In this document: one piece after another, positions 7,496 through 16,649 of the stretch
Position numbering within the stretch: position 1 is the first letter of the stretch
Layout of the letters: every line of letters starts with the position of its first letter
Assembly (NCBI GenBank): GCA_019118935.1
Contig: DWXY01000124.1
Span: 36,329-100,328, forward strand
Direction of reading: 5' to 3'
DNA length: 64,000 nucleotides
DNA from: Candidatus Oscillibacter pullicola
GTDB lineage: Bacteria > Bacillota > Clostridia > Oscillospirales > Oscillospiraceae
The notes under the pieces: model-generated
Seen by the model: the letters and a program-made list of their open reading frames with translations, nothing else
What the model was told of the DNA's origin: nothing
Database searches by the model: none
Made by a program: the position numbers and the translations under genes

Positions 7496-7777
7496 TTATC
7501 TCTGCTGCTCCCGCATCTTGGCGAAGCACTCGCTGCAGTACACGGGACGGTCAGACTTCGGCTCGAAGGGCACGCGGGCCTCGCCGCCGCAGGCGGCGCA
7601 GACAGCGGTGAAATACTCCCGGGGACCGCGGGCCGCGTTCTTGCGGGCGTCACGGCAGGCCTTGCACCGCTGGGGCTCGTTCTGGAAGCCGCGCTCGGCA
7701 TAGAACTCCTGCTCGCCGGCGGTGAACACGAACTCCTGGCCGCACTCCTTGCAAACTAAGGTCTTGTCTTCGTACAT
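7496..7777 (-). CDS. Small zinc-ribbon protein with CxxC-x17-CxxC
   Basis: The 93-residue protein carries two zinc-ribbon-like modules. The first has CKEC (residues 9-12) and CKAC (38-41), the PF13451-type pattern. The second has CAAC (60-63) and CSEC (81-84), spaced 17 residues apart as in TIGR04272. Function is unknown; such proteins are small cytoplasmic zinc binders common in Clostridia. The ATG at 7777 follows AGAGGG. It begins 38 bp after sigH and shares its terminator, so it is probably co-transcribed with it. Confidence 0.85.
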   Translation of the reverse strand: MYEDKTLVCKECGQEFVFTAGEQEFYAERGFQNEPQRCKACRDARKNAARGPREYFTAVCAACGGEARVPFEPKSDRPVYCSECFAKMREQQR

Positions 7778-7815
7778 GATGTTACCCTCTCTTTGAAAAG
7801 AAAAATATATTGCGT

Positions 7816-8457
7816 TCAGCTTCCGCTGAGATCGCCGGAAAGAAGCTGCCGTGCCACCTTGCGCCGAATGCGCTGCACGGCGTTGTCCACGGACTTTGGG
7901 GGCTTGCCTACCGTCTCGGCAATTTCCCTGCATGAAAGACCGTCCAAATAGTACCCCAAAATCTTTGCTTCAAACTCGGACAACTGTTTCCGGACACCGG
8001 ATAAGAGGGCAGCGGTATGTTCCCTGTCGATGAGATACGCTTCGGGATCGCGCTGAGTCAGATCGCTGGTACCAGAGGTGTAGGAATTGGCGTCAAAGAA
8101 GGGTGTATCCAAGGGGACCGACTGATTGAGAGCCAGGTGCTTATCCCGCGCCGCGGCGCGGAGGACGGAATACAGCCGGTTACGAATGCAGATTTCCGCG
8201 AAGGTCCGGAAGGATGCCTCCTTGGAGGCGTCATACTCCCGAACGGCTTTGAGGAGGCCCACCATGCCCTCCTGGGTCAGGTCCTCGCTGTCGCCGCCCA
8301 CCAGAAAGAAGGGACGGGCGCAGGTCCGGACCAGCCGGTTGTACCGCGTCACAAGAGCTTCCTCCGCTTCGCGGCTGCCGCCGGCAACCAGTCGGCACAG
8401 CGTTTCATCGCTGCACTGGTCCAGGGGCTGAGGTGTCTTCTCGTTAGATTTGTACAT
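7816..8457 (-). CDS. sigH: RNA polymerase sigma-H factor
   Basis: The 213-residue protein has sigma-70 region 2 (about residues 54-92, EDLTQEGMVGLLKA and FRTFAEICIRNRL) and region 4 near the C-terminus (LSCREIAETVGKPPKSVDNA). The spacing and the conserved RQKH-like ARDKH segment match SigH (Spo0H), the early sporulation and transition-state sigma factor. The ATG at 8457 is unusually close to its promoter: only 5 nt separate it from TATAAT, so the mRNA is predicted to be leaderless. No alternative ATG, GTG or TTG with a ribosome site is seen near. In Bacillus sigH lies near rpmG-secE, which are not present here. Confidence 0.93.
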   Translation of the reverse strand: MYKSNEKTPQPLDQCSDETLCRLVAGGSREAEEALVTRYNRLVRTCARPFFLVGGDSEDLTQEGMVGLLKAVREYDASKEASFRTFAEICIRNRLYSVLRAAARDKHLALNQSVPLDTPFFDANSYTSGTSDLTQRDPEAYLIDREHTAALLSGVRKQLSEFEAKILGYYLDGLSCREIAETVGKPPKSVDNAVQRIRRKVARQLLSGDLSGS

Positions 8458-8462
8458 ATCGT

Positions 8463-8492
8463 ATTATACCTGTCTATCCAGTGAAATGTCAA
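8463..8492 (-). promoter_or_regulatory. Promoter of sigH, immediately before the start codon
   Basis: On the minus strand TTGACA (8487-8492) and TATAAT (8463-8468) are 18 nt apart. The last base of the -10 is 5 nt from the ATG, so transcription should start at or next to the A of the start codon. Confidence 0.8.
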
Positions 8493-8499
8493 GCAATTT

Positions 8500-8524
8500 G
8501 TAAAAAAATCCGAGAATCAGATTT
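8500..8524 (-). terminator. Terminator of glmM
   Basis: On the minus strand AAATCTGA and TCGGATTT pair around TTC (one G-U), followed by TTTTTT. It begins directly after the glmM stop and separates glmM from sigH. Confidence 0.75.
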
Positions 8525-9880
8525 TTATTTTTTTTGCGATTTGATGAAATCCGCCAGCCGGTCCGCCACCGCCTGGGCGATCTGCGTGGTTTTGGCCTCC
8601 ACCATCACCCGGATCAGGGCCTCCGTGCCGGAGGGGCGCACCAGCACCCGGCCCGCGCCGGCGAGGGCCTCCTCCTCCCGCTTCACGGCCTCCGCCAGCG
8701 CGGGGGACGCCATGATGGCCTCCTTCACGCCGCCGCTGTGGGGCACCTCCACGTTCACCAGCACCTGAGGGTAGACGGCGCAGCAGCTGACAAGGGAACT
8801 CGCTTTCTCCCCGGACCGGGCCAGCACCTGCAGGAACTGGAGGGCCGTCACCTCGCCGTCGCCGGTGGTCTCCACGTCGGTGAAGATGGTGTGGCCGGAC
8901 TGCTCCCCGCCGATGCGGTAGTCCCGCTCCAGCATCTTCTCCAGCACGTTCCGGTCGCCCACGTCCGTGCAGAGCAGGTCGATGCCGTTGTTCCGGCAGA
9001 ACTCGTGGAGGCCCAGGTTGCTCATCACCGTGGCCACCAGGGCGTTGCCGTTGAGCTTTCCCCGGCGCTTCATGTCCAGGGCGCACACCGCCAGGACCTT
9101 GTCGCCGTCGATGACGCCGCCGGTCTCGTCCACCAGCAGGCAGCGGTCCGCGTCCCCGTCAAAGGCCACGCCGATGTCATAGCCGCCCCGCACCACGGCG
9201 GCGGCCAGGTCTTCCAGGTGGGTGGAGCCGCAGTGGCTGTTGATGTTCACCCCGTCCGGGTCCCGGTGGATGAAGTCCGTCCGGGCCTTGAAGCGGCCGA
9301 ACAGCTCCGGCGCGGTGGCGCTGGCGGCGCCGTTGGCGCAGTCCGCCAGGATCTTCAGCCCCGCCAGATCGGACTCGATGGTGGAGGCCACGAAGTCGAT
9401 ATAGTCCCGCTTCAGCTGGCGCATGCCGTGGTGGCGGCGGCCGATCTCCCCCCGGGTGCGGAGCTTCATGGGCTCCTGGGAGAGGATCTTCTCCTCGATC
9501 CGGGCCTCCACGCTGTCGGAGAGCTTGTAGCCCTGGCCGCTGAAGACCTTGATGCCGTTGTGCTCATAGGGGTTGTGGCTGGCGGAGATCACGATGCCCG
9601 CGTCGGCCTTTTCCTGCACGGTGAGATACGCCACCGCCGGAGTGGGGATGGTGCCCACCGGCTTCACGTCGCTGCCCACGGAGCAGAGCCCCGCCATCAG
9701 CGCGGACTCCAGCATGTCGGAGGAGATGCGGGTGTCCTTGCCGATCACCACGGTGGGGCGGCTGCCCTTGTCCTCCATCAGAACGGTGCCCACGGCCTGT
9801 CCCACGCGGAAGGCCATGTCGGCAGTGAGGTTCTCCCCCACCACGCCGCGGATGCCGTCGGTTCCAAATAGTTTGCCCAT
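8525..9880 (-). CDS. glmM: Phosphoglucosamine mutase
   Basis: GlmM converts glucosamine-6-phosphate to glucosamine-1-phosphate, feeding UDP-GlcNAc for peptidoglycan. The 451-residue protein is full length and shows FGTDGIRG at the start, the active-site ISASHNP with the phosphoserine at residue 101, the metal loop DGDADR near 245, and the phosphate-binding PSGTE near the C-terminus. The ATG at 9880 follows ACGAGG. It ends at its own terminator. No convincing promoter is visible upstream; the 780-bp stretch there is filled by foldback repeat copy A. Confidence 0.97.
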   Translation of the reverse strand: MGKLFGTDGIRGVVGENLTADMAFRVGQAVGTVLMEDKGSRPTVVIGKDTRISSDMLESALMAGLCSVGSDVKPVGTIPTPAVAYLTVQEKADAGIVISASHNPYEHNGIKVFSGQGYKLSDSVEARIEEKILSQEPMKLRTRGEIGRRHHGMRQLKRDYIDFVASTIESDLAGLKILADCANGAASATAPELFGRFKARTDFIHRDPDGVNINSHCGSTHLEDLAAAVVRGGYDIGVAFDGDADRCLLVDETGGVIDGDKVLAVCALDMKRRGKLNGNALVATVMSNLGLHEFCRNNGIDLLCTDVGDRNVLEKMLERDYRIGGEQSGHTIFTDVETTGDGEVTALQFLQVLARSGEKASSLVSCCAVYPQVLVNVEVPHSGGVKEAIMASPALAEAVKREEEALAGAGRVLVRPSGTEALIRVMVEAKTTQIAQAVADRLADFIKSQKK

Positions 9881-9960
9881 TGATATTACCTCGTTTGTTT
9901 TTTATGATGTGACCGTCCCGATGGGACGGGGGATTCAGCCATGCTGATAGCTGGGTCATT

Positions 9961-10615
9961 CCACCCCCCATTCTCTTTTTGTTCTTGACAAAAAGAGAAC
10001 GGGCCGTGGACGGTCCAAGAGAAAAAATCGCTTTTGGTCGCGCTCCGGCACCTTCGTGCCTCCGCGCTGTACGGGGGTCGGCGTGAGATGGTGCCTGCGG
10101 GTTTGCGAGGGCTTCCCGACGGGCGCGGCGGAGTGCGGTGCAGACTTGAACACTGACTCCCGCGGCGCGGTTCCGACAAAAATCGGGGTGCAAGAACGCA
10201 TTTGACCAGCTCCTCTTTCCGCGCGTTCCGCTTCGCTACGCGCTACCCTGGCGGGCGTGGGGCTTGTACCAAACAAGACAGAAAGCCTTCCGCATCCCCG
10301 TAGGGGCCGATGCCCTCATCGGCCCGCTGCACCGGCTCCCGTCAACCGCCAAGCCAGCGGCAGCGAAAAGAGAAGCAATTCAATGCGACGACCTCCCCGA
10401 CGCCCTCCGCACCATCCACCACGGGACGGCAGTTGCAACCTCGCAGAAGAGCATAGCGTGCCCGAAGGTCAGGCCAAATCGGCGCTTGCACCGATCCGCC
10501 GACCCCCGTCGCGCGCGGAGGGCCACTGCACCGGAGCGCGCCTAAGCGGCCTTTTCTTTTGGACCGTGCACGGCCCGTTTTCTTTTCCGCAAGACGGAAA
10601 AGAAAATGGGGGGTG
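9961..10615 (-). repeat. Foldback repeat, copy A
   Basis: This roughly 654-bp element fills the gene-free stretch 9881-10677. Both ends are hairpins built from CCCCCCATTCTCTTTTT-like and AAAAAGAGAAC-like arms. Next to each hairpin is a long imperfect inverted repeat (GCGCTCCGG, CTCCGCGC, GGGGGTCGG blocks). A roughly 60-bp core, best conserved between copies, lies at 10187-10248 on the minus strand (TAGCGCGTAGCGAAGCGGAA and AAAGAGGAGCTGGTCAAATG). The middle also has a perfect hairpin GGGCCGATG-AGGG-CATCGGCCC. It is the same arrangement as copy B, reverse-complemented. Frames inside are not conserved between copies, so it is treated as non-coding. Confidence 0.85.
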
Positions 10616-10677
10616 CATCCCGCTGGACCAGCCCCTTGCGGGAGCAAAGATTCCCGAGGCCGCCGTCCGGCGGCCTT

Positions 10678-10890
10678 TTACAACTCCCGCCGGTCCGACC
10701 GGCCGGCCAGATAATCCAGCGACACGCAGAAGTGGTCTGCCAGGGCAAGCAGACTGTCAAACCCTGGCTTTTGTTTGCCCGTTTCAAACCGCTGATACTG
10801 CCGGTCTGTCATTCCGGCGGCTGCGGCCACCTGCGCTTGGGTCTCGCCGTGCTCTTTGCGGAGTTCCCGCATTCTCTCATAAAACTCCAT
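10678..10890 (-). CDS. Small XRE-family repressor-like protein
   Basis: The 70-residue protein is essentially one helix-turn-helix domain (GETQAQVAAAAGMTDRQYQRFETGKQKPG), like Cro/CI-type regulators. AAGGAG lies 7 nt before the ATG at 10890; the upstream in-frame start at 10908 has no such site. The gene faces away from a 68-aa ORF at 10978. A consensus promoter and a 34-bp perfect palindrome lie between them, so it probably represses the neighbour, itself or both. Its stop abuts the outer end of foldback repeat A. Confidence 0.85.
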   Translation of the reverse strand: MEFYERMRELRKEHGETQAQVAAAAGMTDRQYQRFETGKQKPGFDSLLALADHFCVSLDYLAGRSDRREL

Positions 10891-10901
10891 ATATGATCTC
10901 C

Positions 10902-10930
10902 TTGACACAACCTAAAGGTCGTGATATATT
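10902..10930 (+). promoter_or_regulatory. Promoter of the 68-aa ORF
   Basis: TTGACA (10902-10907) and TATATT (10925-10930) are 17 nt apart. The predicted start (about 10937) lies inside the 34-bp palindrome. The -35 overlaps the ribosome site of the divergent HTH gene. Confidence 0.75.
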
Positions 10931-10931
10931 A

Positions 10932-10965
10932 TTTCTACAAACAACTTTAAAGTTGTTTGTAGAAA
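10932..10965. promoter_or_regulatory. 34-bp perfect palindrome, likely operator
   Basis: TTTCTACAAACAACTTT is followed exactly by its reverse complement. It covers the predicted start point of the rightward transcript and ends just before the GGAG ribosome site of the 68-aa ORF. A weaker similar site (CAACCTAAAGGTCG, about 10908-10921) lies between -35 and -10. It is probably the binding site of the divergent HTH protein; in RNA it would also fold into a 5' hairpin. Confidence 0.65.
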
Positions 10966-10977
10966 GGAGCATTCGCA

Positions 10978-11184
10978 ATGTCCGACTTCATGCAATGGCT
11001 GTACGCCCACTACATCCGCCCCCAGCTGGACGCCGCCCCATTGGATGGCTACGAGATGCCCCTCTCCCTTCTGGAGGGCGAACTCACTGCCGAGATGGCG
11101 GCGGATTACGAAAAGGCCCGGGAGTTCACCGCCATCCACGCCTTTCTGCTGGGCCTGCGCACCGGCCGGGGCCTGCCCCTGTGA
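10978..11184 (+). CDS. Hypothetical 68-aa protein, divergent from HTH gene
   Basis: An ATG at 10978 with AAAGGAG upstream opens a 68-codon frame. The product is soluble and acidic-to-neutral, with MQWLYAHYIRPQL at the N-terminus and a helical C-terminal half (AEMAADYEKAREFTAIHAFLLGL). I do not recognise the family. A consensus promoter and a large operator-like palindrome precede it, so it is likely tightly regulated by the neighbouring HTH protein. It converges on the 159-aa gene with only 4 bp between stops. It could be a toxin-antitoxin-like or small regulatory partner; the sequence does not decide this. Confidence 0.65.
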   Translation: MSDFMQWLYAHYIRPQLDAAPLDGYEMPLSLLEGELTAEMAADYEKAREFTAIHAFLLGLRTGRGLPL

Positions 11185-11188
11185 CGCC

Positions 11189-11668
11189 TCAGACGCCCGC
11201 CATCCTGGACAGCTCCGGCAGCCAGGCGCAGAAGGTCTCCAGATACACGCCCCGCAGGGGGTCCTCCCCTGCCTCCGCAGGCGCCGCCAGCGCGCGGGCG
11301 ATCACTTCCTCCGCGTCCGGCCGGGTCACCAGCTCCGCCAGGGCGCCGTTGCCCGCCAGGGCCGCCCGCTTTCCGAACATCCCCTCCAGGTCGCTGGACG
11401 CGTACATGGAGGCGTTGAACGGATAGTCCAGCGCCGTCTCCAGCAGGGCCTCCGACGTCATCCGCTCCGCCAGCCCCGTCGGCAGGCGGCAGGCGTCACG
11501 GCGGGCGTTGGCGGACATCTCCACCCACTCCGGCGTGCCGGGCTGGACGGGAAACTGATAGGGCGCCGCCACGGAACAGGCGGCCCGGCCTGTGACGGCC
11601 CAGACTCCGACGGCCAGCGCCGCCGACAGCGCCAGAAACACGACGCGCTCCGCAAGGGTCCGCTTCAT
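11189..11668 (-). CDS. Hypothetical exported or membrane-anchored protein
   Basis: The 159-residue product has a basic start (MKRTLAER) and a hydrophobic segment at about residues 9-27, consistent with a signal anchor; no clear lipobox is seen. The remaining 130 residues are mostly helical and alanine-rich, with two cysteines. I do not recognise the family. It starts 13 bp after ruvB and is probably the last gene of the ruvC-ruvA-ruvB operon. It is convergent with the 68-aa ORF. Confidence 0.6.
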   Translation of the reverse strand: MKRTLAERVVFLALSAALAVGVWAVTGRAACSVAAPYQFPVQPGTPEWVEMSANARRDACRLPTGLAERMTSEALLETALDYPFNASMYASSDLEGMFGKRAALAGNGALAELVTRPDAEEVIARALAAPAEAGEDPLRGVYLETFCAWLPELSRMAGV

Positions 11669-11681
11669 GAAAACCGCCTCC

Positions 11682-12746
<1,065 letters not shown>

Positions 12747-12811
12747 GGGTTCACTTCCTCATGTGCTCTAAATGTGCTCTGAAATTCCGGCCGCGGCGGA
12801 ATGCTGGGCGG

Positions 12812-13039
12812 TCAGCCCGCCTGGAACAGGTGCACCGCCAGCCAGGCCAGGCCGAACACGGCGCACAGGCACAGGGCGAACACCGCGCCGCTGCGGTTGC
12901 GCTGCCTCCGCTCTTTTTCCGGCAGGCCGTGGCGCTGCTGGCCCTTGTTGAGCAGGGCCGCGAAGCGGGTGCCGAATATCATAGCCAGAAAGGCCATGGC
13001 CAGCGCGGCCAGGAGCGAAATCACGGATAGGATCTTCAT
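12812..13039 (-). CDS. Small two-pass membrane protein between ruvA and ruvB
   Basis: The 75-residue product has hydrophobic segments at about residues 3-23 and 50-70, joined by a basic loop (LNKGQQRHGLPEKERRQRNR). The ATG at 13039 is 2 nt past the ruvA stop, which points to coupled translation. I do not recognise a named family. Its position in the ruv operon may be incidental. Confidence 0.6.
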   Translation of the reverse strand: MKILSVISLLAALAMAFLAMIFGTRFAALLNKGQQRHGLPEKERRQRNRSGAVFALCLCAVFGLAWLAVHLFQAG

Positions 13040-13041
13040 GC

Positions 13042-13647
13042 TCACTTCACCATCTTTTTCAGGCTCTGGCGGATGATCTCCTCCAGGGGCAGGTTCTCCA
13101 CGTCCACGCCCTTCAGGGCCTGGGCCACCTCCGCACTGGTGTAGCCCAGCACCGCCAGGGCCTGGGCCGCCTCTGTGGCCTTATTTGTAAAGGCCGGAAC
13201 GCTCACAGCGGCCCCGCCGGAGAAGTCCAGCCCCGTGGCGGCGCTCTCCCGGGCCATCTTGTCCTTCAGCTCCAGGATGATCCGCTGGGCGATCTTCTTG
13301 CCCACGCCCGGCGCCGCCGTCAGGCTCTTCTCGTCCCCGGTGACGATGGCCATGGCCAGGGACTCCGGCGTGGTGGCGGAGAGGATGGCCAGCGCCGCCT
13401 TGGGCCCCACGCCGCTGACGCTGATCAGCAGCTTGAAGCTGTTCAGCTCGTTGGCCGTGGCGAAGCCGTACAGGCCGAAGGCGTTCTCCCCCACGTCCAG
13501 ATAGGTGTAGAGCTTCCCCCGCTGGCCCTTTTTCAGCTGGGCCAGGGTGGTGTTGGTGGTCTTGCAGGCGTAGCCCACGCCGCCGCAGTCGATGACCGCC
13601 AGGTAGGGCAGGATCTCTGCCACGGTGCCGTCTAAATAGTAGAACAT
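13042..13647 (-). CDS. ruvA: Holliday junction DNA helicase RuvA
   Basis: RuvA binds four-way junctions and loads RuvB. The 201-residue product begins MFYYLDGTVAEI, has the OB-fold domain I, two helix-hairpin-helix motifs (VSGVGPKAAL near 77 and APGVGKKIAQ near 112), and a C-terminal UBA-like domain III that contacts RuvB. I prefer the ATG at 13647 because it matches the family start; a GTG at 13659 lies directly on the AAGGAAG ribosome site. Confidence 0.95.
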   Translation of the reverse strand: MFYYLDGTVAEILPYLAVIDCGGVGYACKTTNTTLAQLKKGQRGKLYTYLDVGENAFGLYGFATANELNSFKLLISVSGVGPKAALAILSATTPESLAMAIVTGDEKSLTAAPGVGKKIAQRIILELKDKMARESAATGLDFSGGAAVSVPAFTNKATEAAQALAVLGYTSAEVAQALKGVDVENLPLEEIIRQSLKKMVK

Positions 13648-13764
13648 GGATGATGACACTTCCTTGGGTGTTCGGAATTTTGCTGTCCGCCGAAGCCGGA
13701 CGCATTGAAATCGTTCCGCCGGCGGCGGAACAGGTCAATCCTCTCCAATCGCATTCCGAATGGC

Positions 13765-14277
13765 TCAGATCGTCTCCTTGACCCCGCTGTCCTGCTGGGG
13801 CAGGCGGGACGTGGCGCTCCGGGCGTGGCACAGGGCCAGGGCCAGGGCGTCCGCCGCGTCGTCGGGCCGGGGGACGGCTTTCAGGTGCAGCAGCCGGCGG
13901 GTCATGTCCATCACCTGGCGCTTTTCCGCCTTGCCGTAGCCCACCACCGCCATCTTCACCTGGGAGGGGGTGTACTCGTGGAGCGGGATCCCGCACTTTT
14001 CCGCCGTGTACAGCAGCACGCCCCGGGCGTGGGCCACGGCGATGCCGGTGGTCAGGTTCGTGTTGAAGAACAGCTCCTCGATGGAGATGACGTCCGGCTT
14101 CAGCTGGCCGATCAGGTCCTCCATGTCGGTGCCGATCTGGTACAGCCGCCGGGAGAGCGGCAGCCCCGCCGGGGTGGTGATGGCGCCGTAGGTCACCATA
14201 TGCACTTGTGCCCGCTCCGCCGTGATGAGGCCGAAGCCGATGGTGGCGTAGCCGGGGTCGATGCCCAGGATCCGCAT
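13765..14277 (-). CDS. ruvC: Crossover junction endodeoxyribonuclease RuvC
   Basis: RuvC cuts Holliday junctions symmetrically. The 170-residue product starts MRILGIDPG with catalytic Asp7, has Glu67 in SIEELFF, and ends with the acidic pair at about 140 and 143 (PDDAADALALAL). GGAGGG precedes the ATG at 14277. It is the first gene of the ruvC-ruvA-ruvB operon, though 117 bp with a GTTCCGCC-GGC-GGCGGAAC hairpin separate it from ruvA. A clear promoter lies at 14309-14337, just outside foldback repeat B. Confidence 0.95.
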   Translation of the reverse strand: MRILGIDPGYATIGFGLITAERAQVHMVTYGAITTPAGLPLSRRLYQIGTDMEDLIGQLKPDVISIEELFFNTNLTTGIAVAHARGVLLYTAEKCGIPLHEYTPSQVKMAVVGYGKAEKRQVMDMTRRLLHLKAVPRPDDAADALALALCHARSATSRLPQQDSGVKETI

Positions 14278-14308
14278 GGCGCTTTCCCTCCAGTTTACAT
14301 ACTGTAAT

Positions 14309-14337
14309 AGTATAGCAAATTTTCCAGGGAAGCGCAA
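14309..14337 (-). promoter_or_regulatory. Promoter of ruvCAB operon
   Basis: On the minus strand TTGCGC (14332-14337) and TATACT (14309-14314) are separated by 17 nt, about 25 nt before the ruvC ATG. Confidence 0.7.
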
Positions 14338-14410
14338 CAGGGAAAACGCGGGGGGCGGTGGGGGCCCCACCGGGGGCTGCTCCCGCAGGGGGCCGTTTCC
14401 ACGGGGGATG

Positions 14411-15064
14411 CGCCCCCCATTCTCTTTTTGGTCTTGCCCAAAAAGAGAACGCGCCGCGCCCGGTGTAAGAGAAAAAGGCGCTTTGACGCGCTCCGGTGCA
14501 GTGGCCCTCCGCGCGCGACGGGGGTCGGCGGATCGGTGCAAGCGCCGATTTGGGCTGGCCTTCGGGCACGCTATCATCTTCTGCGATTCCTGTGACTGCC
14601 GTCCCGTGGCAGATGGTGCCGACCTCGTTGGGGTGGTCGTCGCATCGACTTCCTACTCTTTTCGCTGCCGCTGGCCGCTCCGCGCAGGAGCCGGTGCAAC
14701 GGGCCGATGAGGGCATCAGCCCCTACAGGGAAGCGGAAGGCTTTCGGGCCTGTGTGGTGCACGCTGCCACGATTGCCCGGGTAGCGCGTAGCGAAGCGGA
14801 ACGCGTGGAAAGAGGAGCTGGTCAAATGCGTTCTTGCAACCCCGTTGACCTCCGCACCCGCGCCGCGGGAATCAACTGTCAAGTCCGCACCGCACCACGC
14901 CGCGCCCGTCGGCAAGTCCTCGCAAACCCGCAGGCACCATCTCACACCGACCCCCGTACAGCGCGGAGAGCCACTGCACCGGAGCGCGACTAAAGCGTTT
15001 TTTCTCTTTGGACCGTGCACGGCCCGTTTCTCTTTTGGCAAGACCAAAAGAGAAATGGGGGGTG
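14411..15064 (+). repeat. Foldback repeat, copy B
   Basis: This roughly 654-bp element lies in the gene-free stretch 14278-15248. The left terminal hairpin pairs CATTCTCTTTTTGG with its AAAAAGAGAAC arm; the right one pairs CTCTTTTGG with CCAAAAGAG. Inverted flanks beside the hairpins (GCGCTCCGGTGCAGTGGCCC at left, its near complement at right) run for about 100 bp. The conserved core is at 14781-14842 on the plus strand. Outside the right end are hairpins GCGTCCCATTGGACGC-like and CAGCCAT-CAGC-ATGGCTG that also flank copies A and C. Confidence 0.85.
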
Positions 15065-15170
15065 CATCTGCCCAGCCATCAGCATGGCTGCCATTCCCGC
15101 GTCCAATGGGACGCACTCCCCCATCCCCCTCCTGCGGGAGCAGGCTCCCCCCGGCCGCCGTCCGGCGGCC

Positions 15171-15198
15171 AAAAAAGCACCCGCCTTGCGGCGGGCGC
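15171..15198 (-). terminator. Terminator of ECF sigma/DUF4179 operon
   Basis: On the minus strand GCGCCCGCC and GGCGGGTGC pair around GCAA (one G-U), followed by TTTTTT, 50 bp after the DUF4179 stop. Confidence 0.8.
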
Positions 15199-15248
15199 TC
15201 CTTCGTTCGATCCGGCCAGGGGTTCCACTCCCCGCACCGGCTATTCTT

Positions 15249-16649
15249 TCACTTAACGGGAATGGTGACAGGCACCTCCGCCTGCGCGGTGCGGGAGAAG
15301 GTGGGGCACAGCCATACCTCGTCATAGGGGTAGTTCTCCAGGGGCAGGATCTCAAAGAAGCGCCCCTCCCCCGCCGCCCGATGGGCGTCAAACGCCTCGT
15401 CGGAAATGGGGCCCTCGATGTAGGGCTCCGTCATGGTGGACCGGCTGTCCATGCTGTACTCGCTGCCCTCCGCGTCATAGTAGGTCATGGAGAACAGCTG
15501 GTGGAAGTGCATCTCCTCTTCCTCCGGGGCGCTGAACTGGACGAGCCAGCCATTCCCGCTCCGCTGCGCACTGTACAGCTCCACACCCTCCGGCAGGCGG
15601 TCCGCCGTGCCGTTGGCCAGGTCCACCCGGATGCGCTCCATGTCCTTATCCAGCCACTTCGCGCCGGTGATGTGGAGGGTCAAATGCGCGCTGTCCGCAA
15701 AGTAGGGGCTCTCCAGCCGGAAGGACTTCATGGCCGGTGTATCCGGGTCCCCGGTGGCGGAGACGCCGCTGGTGATGGTGTCGAACCGTTCCCTGTCCTC
15801 GTTTTCCAGGTAGAAGTCCAGGCCCTCCAGCCAGGCGGTGTTGTCCGGCGCCCCCTCCACGTTCACCCGGACGTGGGTGGGATAGACCTCCACTGTGGTC
15901 ACCGTCAGGGTCTGGCCGTCCAGCTGGAAGGTGCTGTCCACCGGGACGATCTCCCCCTGGGCGGTGTAGGTGGGGTCAAAGTCCAGGTCAAAGGTGAACG
16001 ATGCCAGGATGTCCGGCTCCTCCCGCTCCGGTTCGTCCAGAATGGACCGGGTGGGCGCGGCGGGGCCGTTCTCCGTCCCCGTCTCCCCGGTGACGCCGAA
16101 GGCCATGGTGAAGCCCTCCGGCACGTCGTTGTCCTGGTAGTCCAGGGTGAAGTGCAGCAGCGTTCCCGGCTCCTGCCGGAAGTCCGCCCCCAGCACGGAG
16201 CAGTGCTGTCTGGGGGTGAATTCCGGCATCTCGGCGGAGAGGCTCTCGTACCCCTCTCCCTCCAGGGTGAAGAAGATGTGCACCTGTTTCTGGTCCACGA
16301 TCACGTACTCGATGGTGGCGGTGACGCCGTTGGCCGTCTGGGACTGGCCGATGGGCTGGACGTAGTCGTTCTCCACCGCGGCGGAGAGGCTGGGCGACCA
16401 GGCCACCGCCTGGGCCAGCTCCCGCAGCACCGGCACGTTCCCGCAGGCCCGGGCGAAGGGCGGGAACAGGTTCACCAGCAGCACAAAGGCGGCGAAGCAG
16501 GCCGCGAGACTCCCCGCCGGGACGCCGAAGAGCCGCAGGCGGCGGTCCCGTCTCCGGCGGCGCAGCGCCCGTTCCGCCGTGCCGTCCAGTGCCGGGGGCG
16601 TGGCCTCCAGCTCTTGGAGCAGGGCCTGATATTCCTCGTTTCGGGTCAT
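15249..16649 (-). CDS. DUF4179-type membrane anti-sigma candidate
   Basis: The 466-residue protein has a short cytoplasmic N-terminus (about residues 1-38, ending in an arginine-rich stretch), one membrane segment (about 42-62), and a roughly 400-residue outer domain. This layout, and its place after an ECF sigma gene, fit DUF4179 proteins, thought to be anti-sigma factors that hold the sigma at the membrane until an envelope signal arrives. The ATG at 16649 overlaps the sigma stop as ATGA, so the two are translated together in fixed ratio. The signal is unknown. The family call is by layout and context. Confidence 0.75.
   Translation of the reverse strand: MTRNEEYQALLQELEATPPALDGTAERALRRRRRDRRLRLFGVPAGSLAACFAAFVLLVNLFPPFARACGNVPVLRELAQAVAWSPSLSAAVENDYVQPIGQSQTANGVTATIEYVIVDQKQVHIFFTLEGEGYESLSAEMPEFTPRQHCSVLGADFRQEPGTLLHFTLDYQDNDVPEGFTMAFGVTGETGTENGPAAPTRSILDEPEREEPDILASFTFDLDFDPTYTAQGEIVPVDSTFQLDGQTLTVTTVEVYPTHVRVNVEGAPDNTAWLEGLDFYLENEDRERFDTITSGVSATGDPDTPAMKSFRLESPYFADSAHLTLHITGAKWLDKDMERIRVDLANGTADRLPEGVELYSAQRSGNGWLVQFSAPEEEEMHFHQLFSMTYYDAEGSEYSMDSRSTMTEPYIEGPISDEAFDAHRAAGEGRFFEILPLENYPYDEVWLCPTFSRTAQAEVPVTIPVK

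Noticed and set aside
9956-10276. Open frames inside the foldback repeats (also 14496-14993 and 21669-22160)
   Set aside because: Frames shift between copies by indels and reading is not conserved, so they are not treated as proteins.
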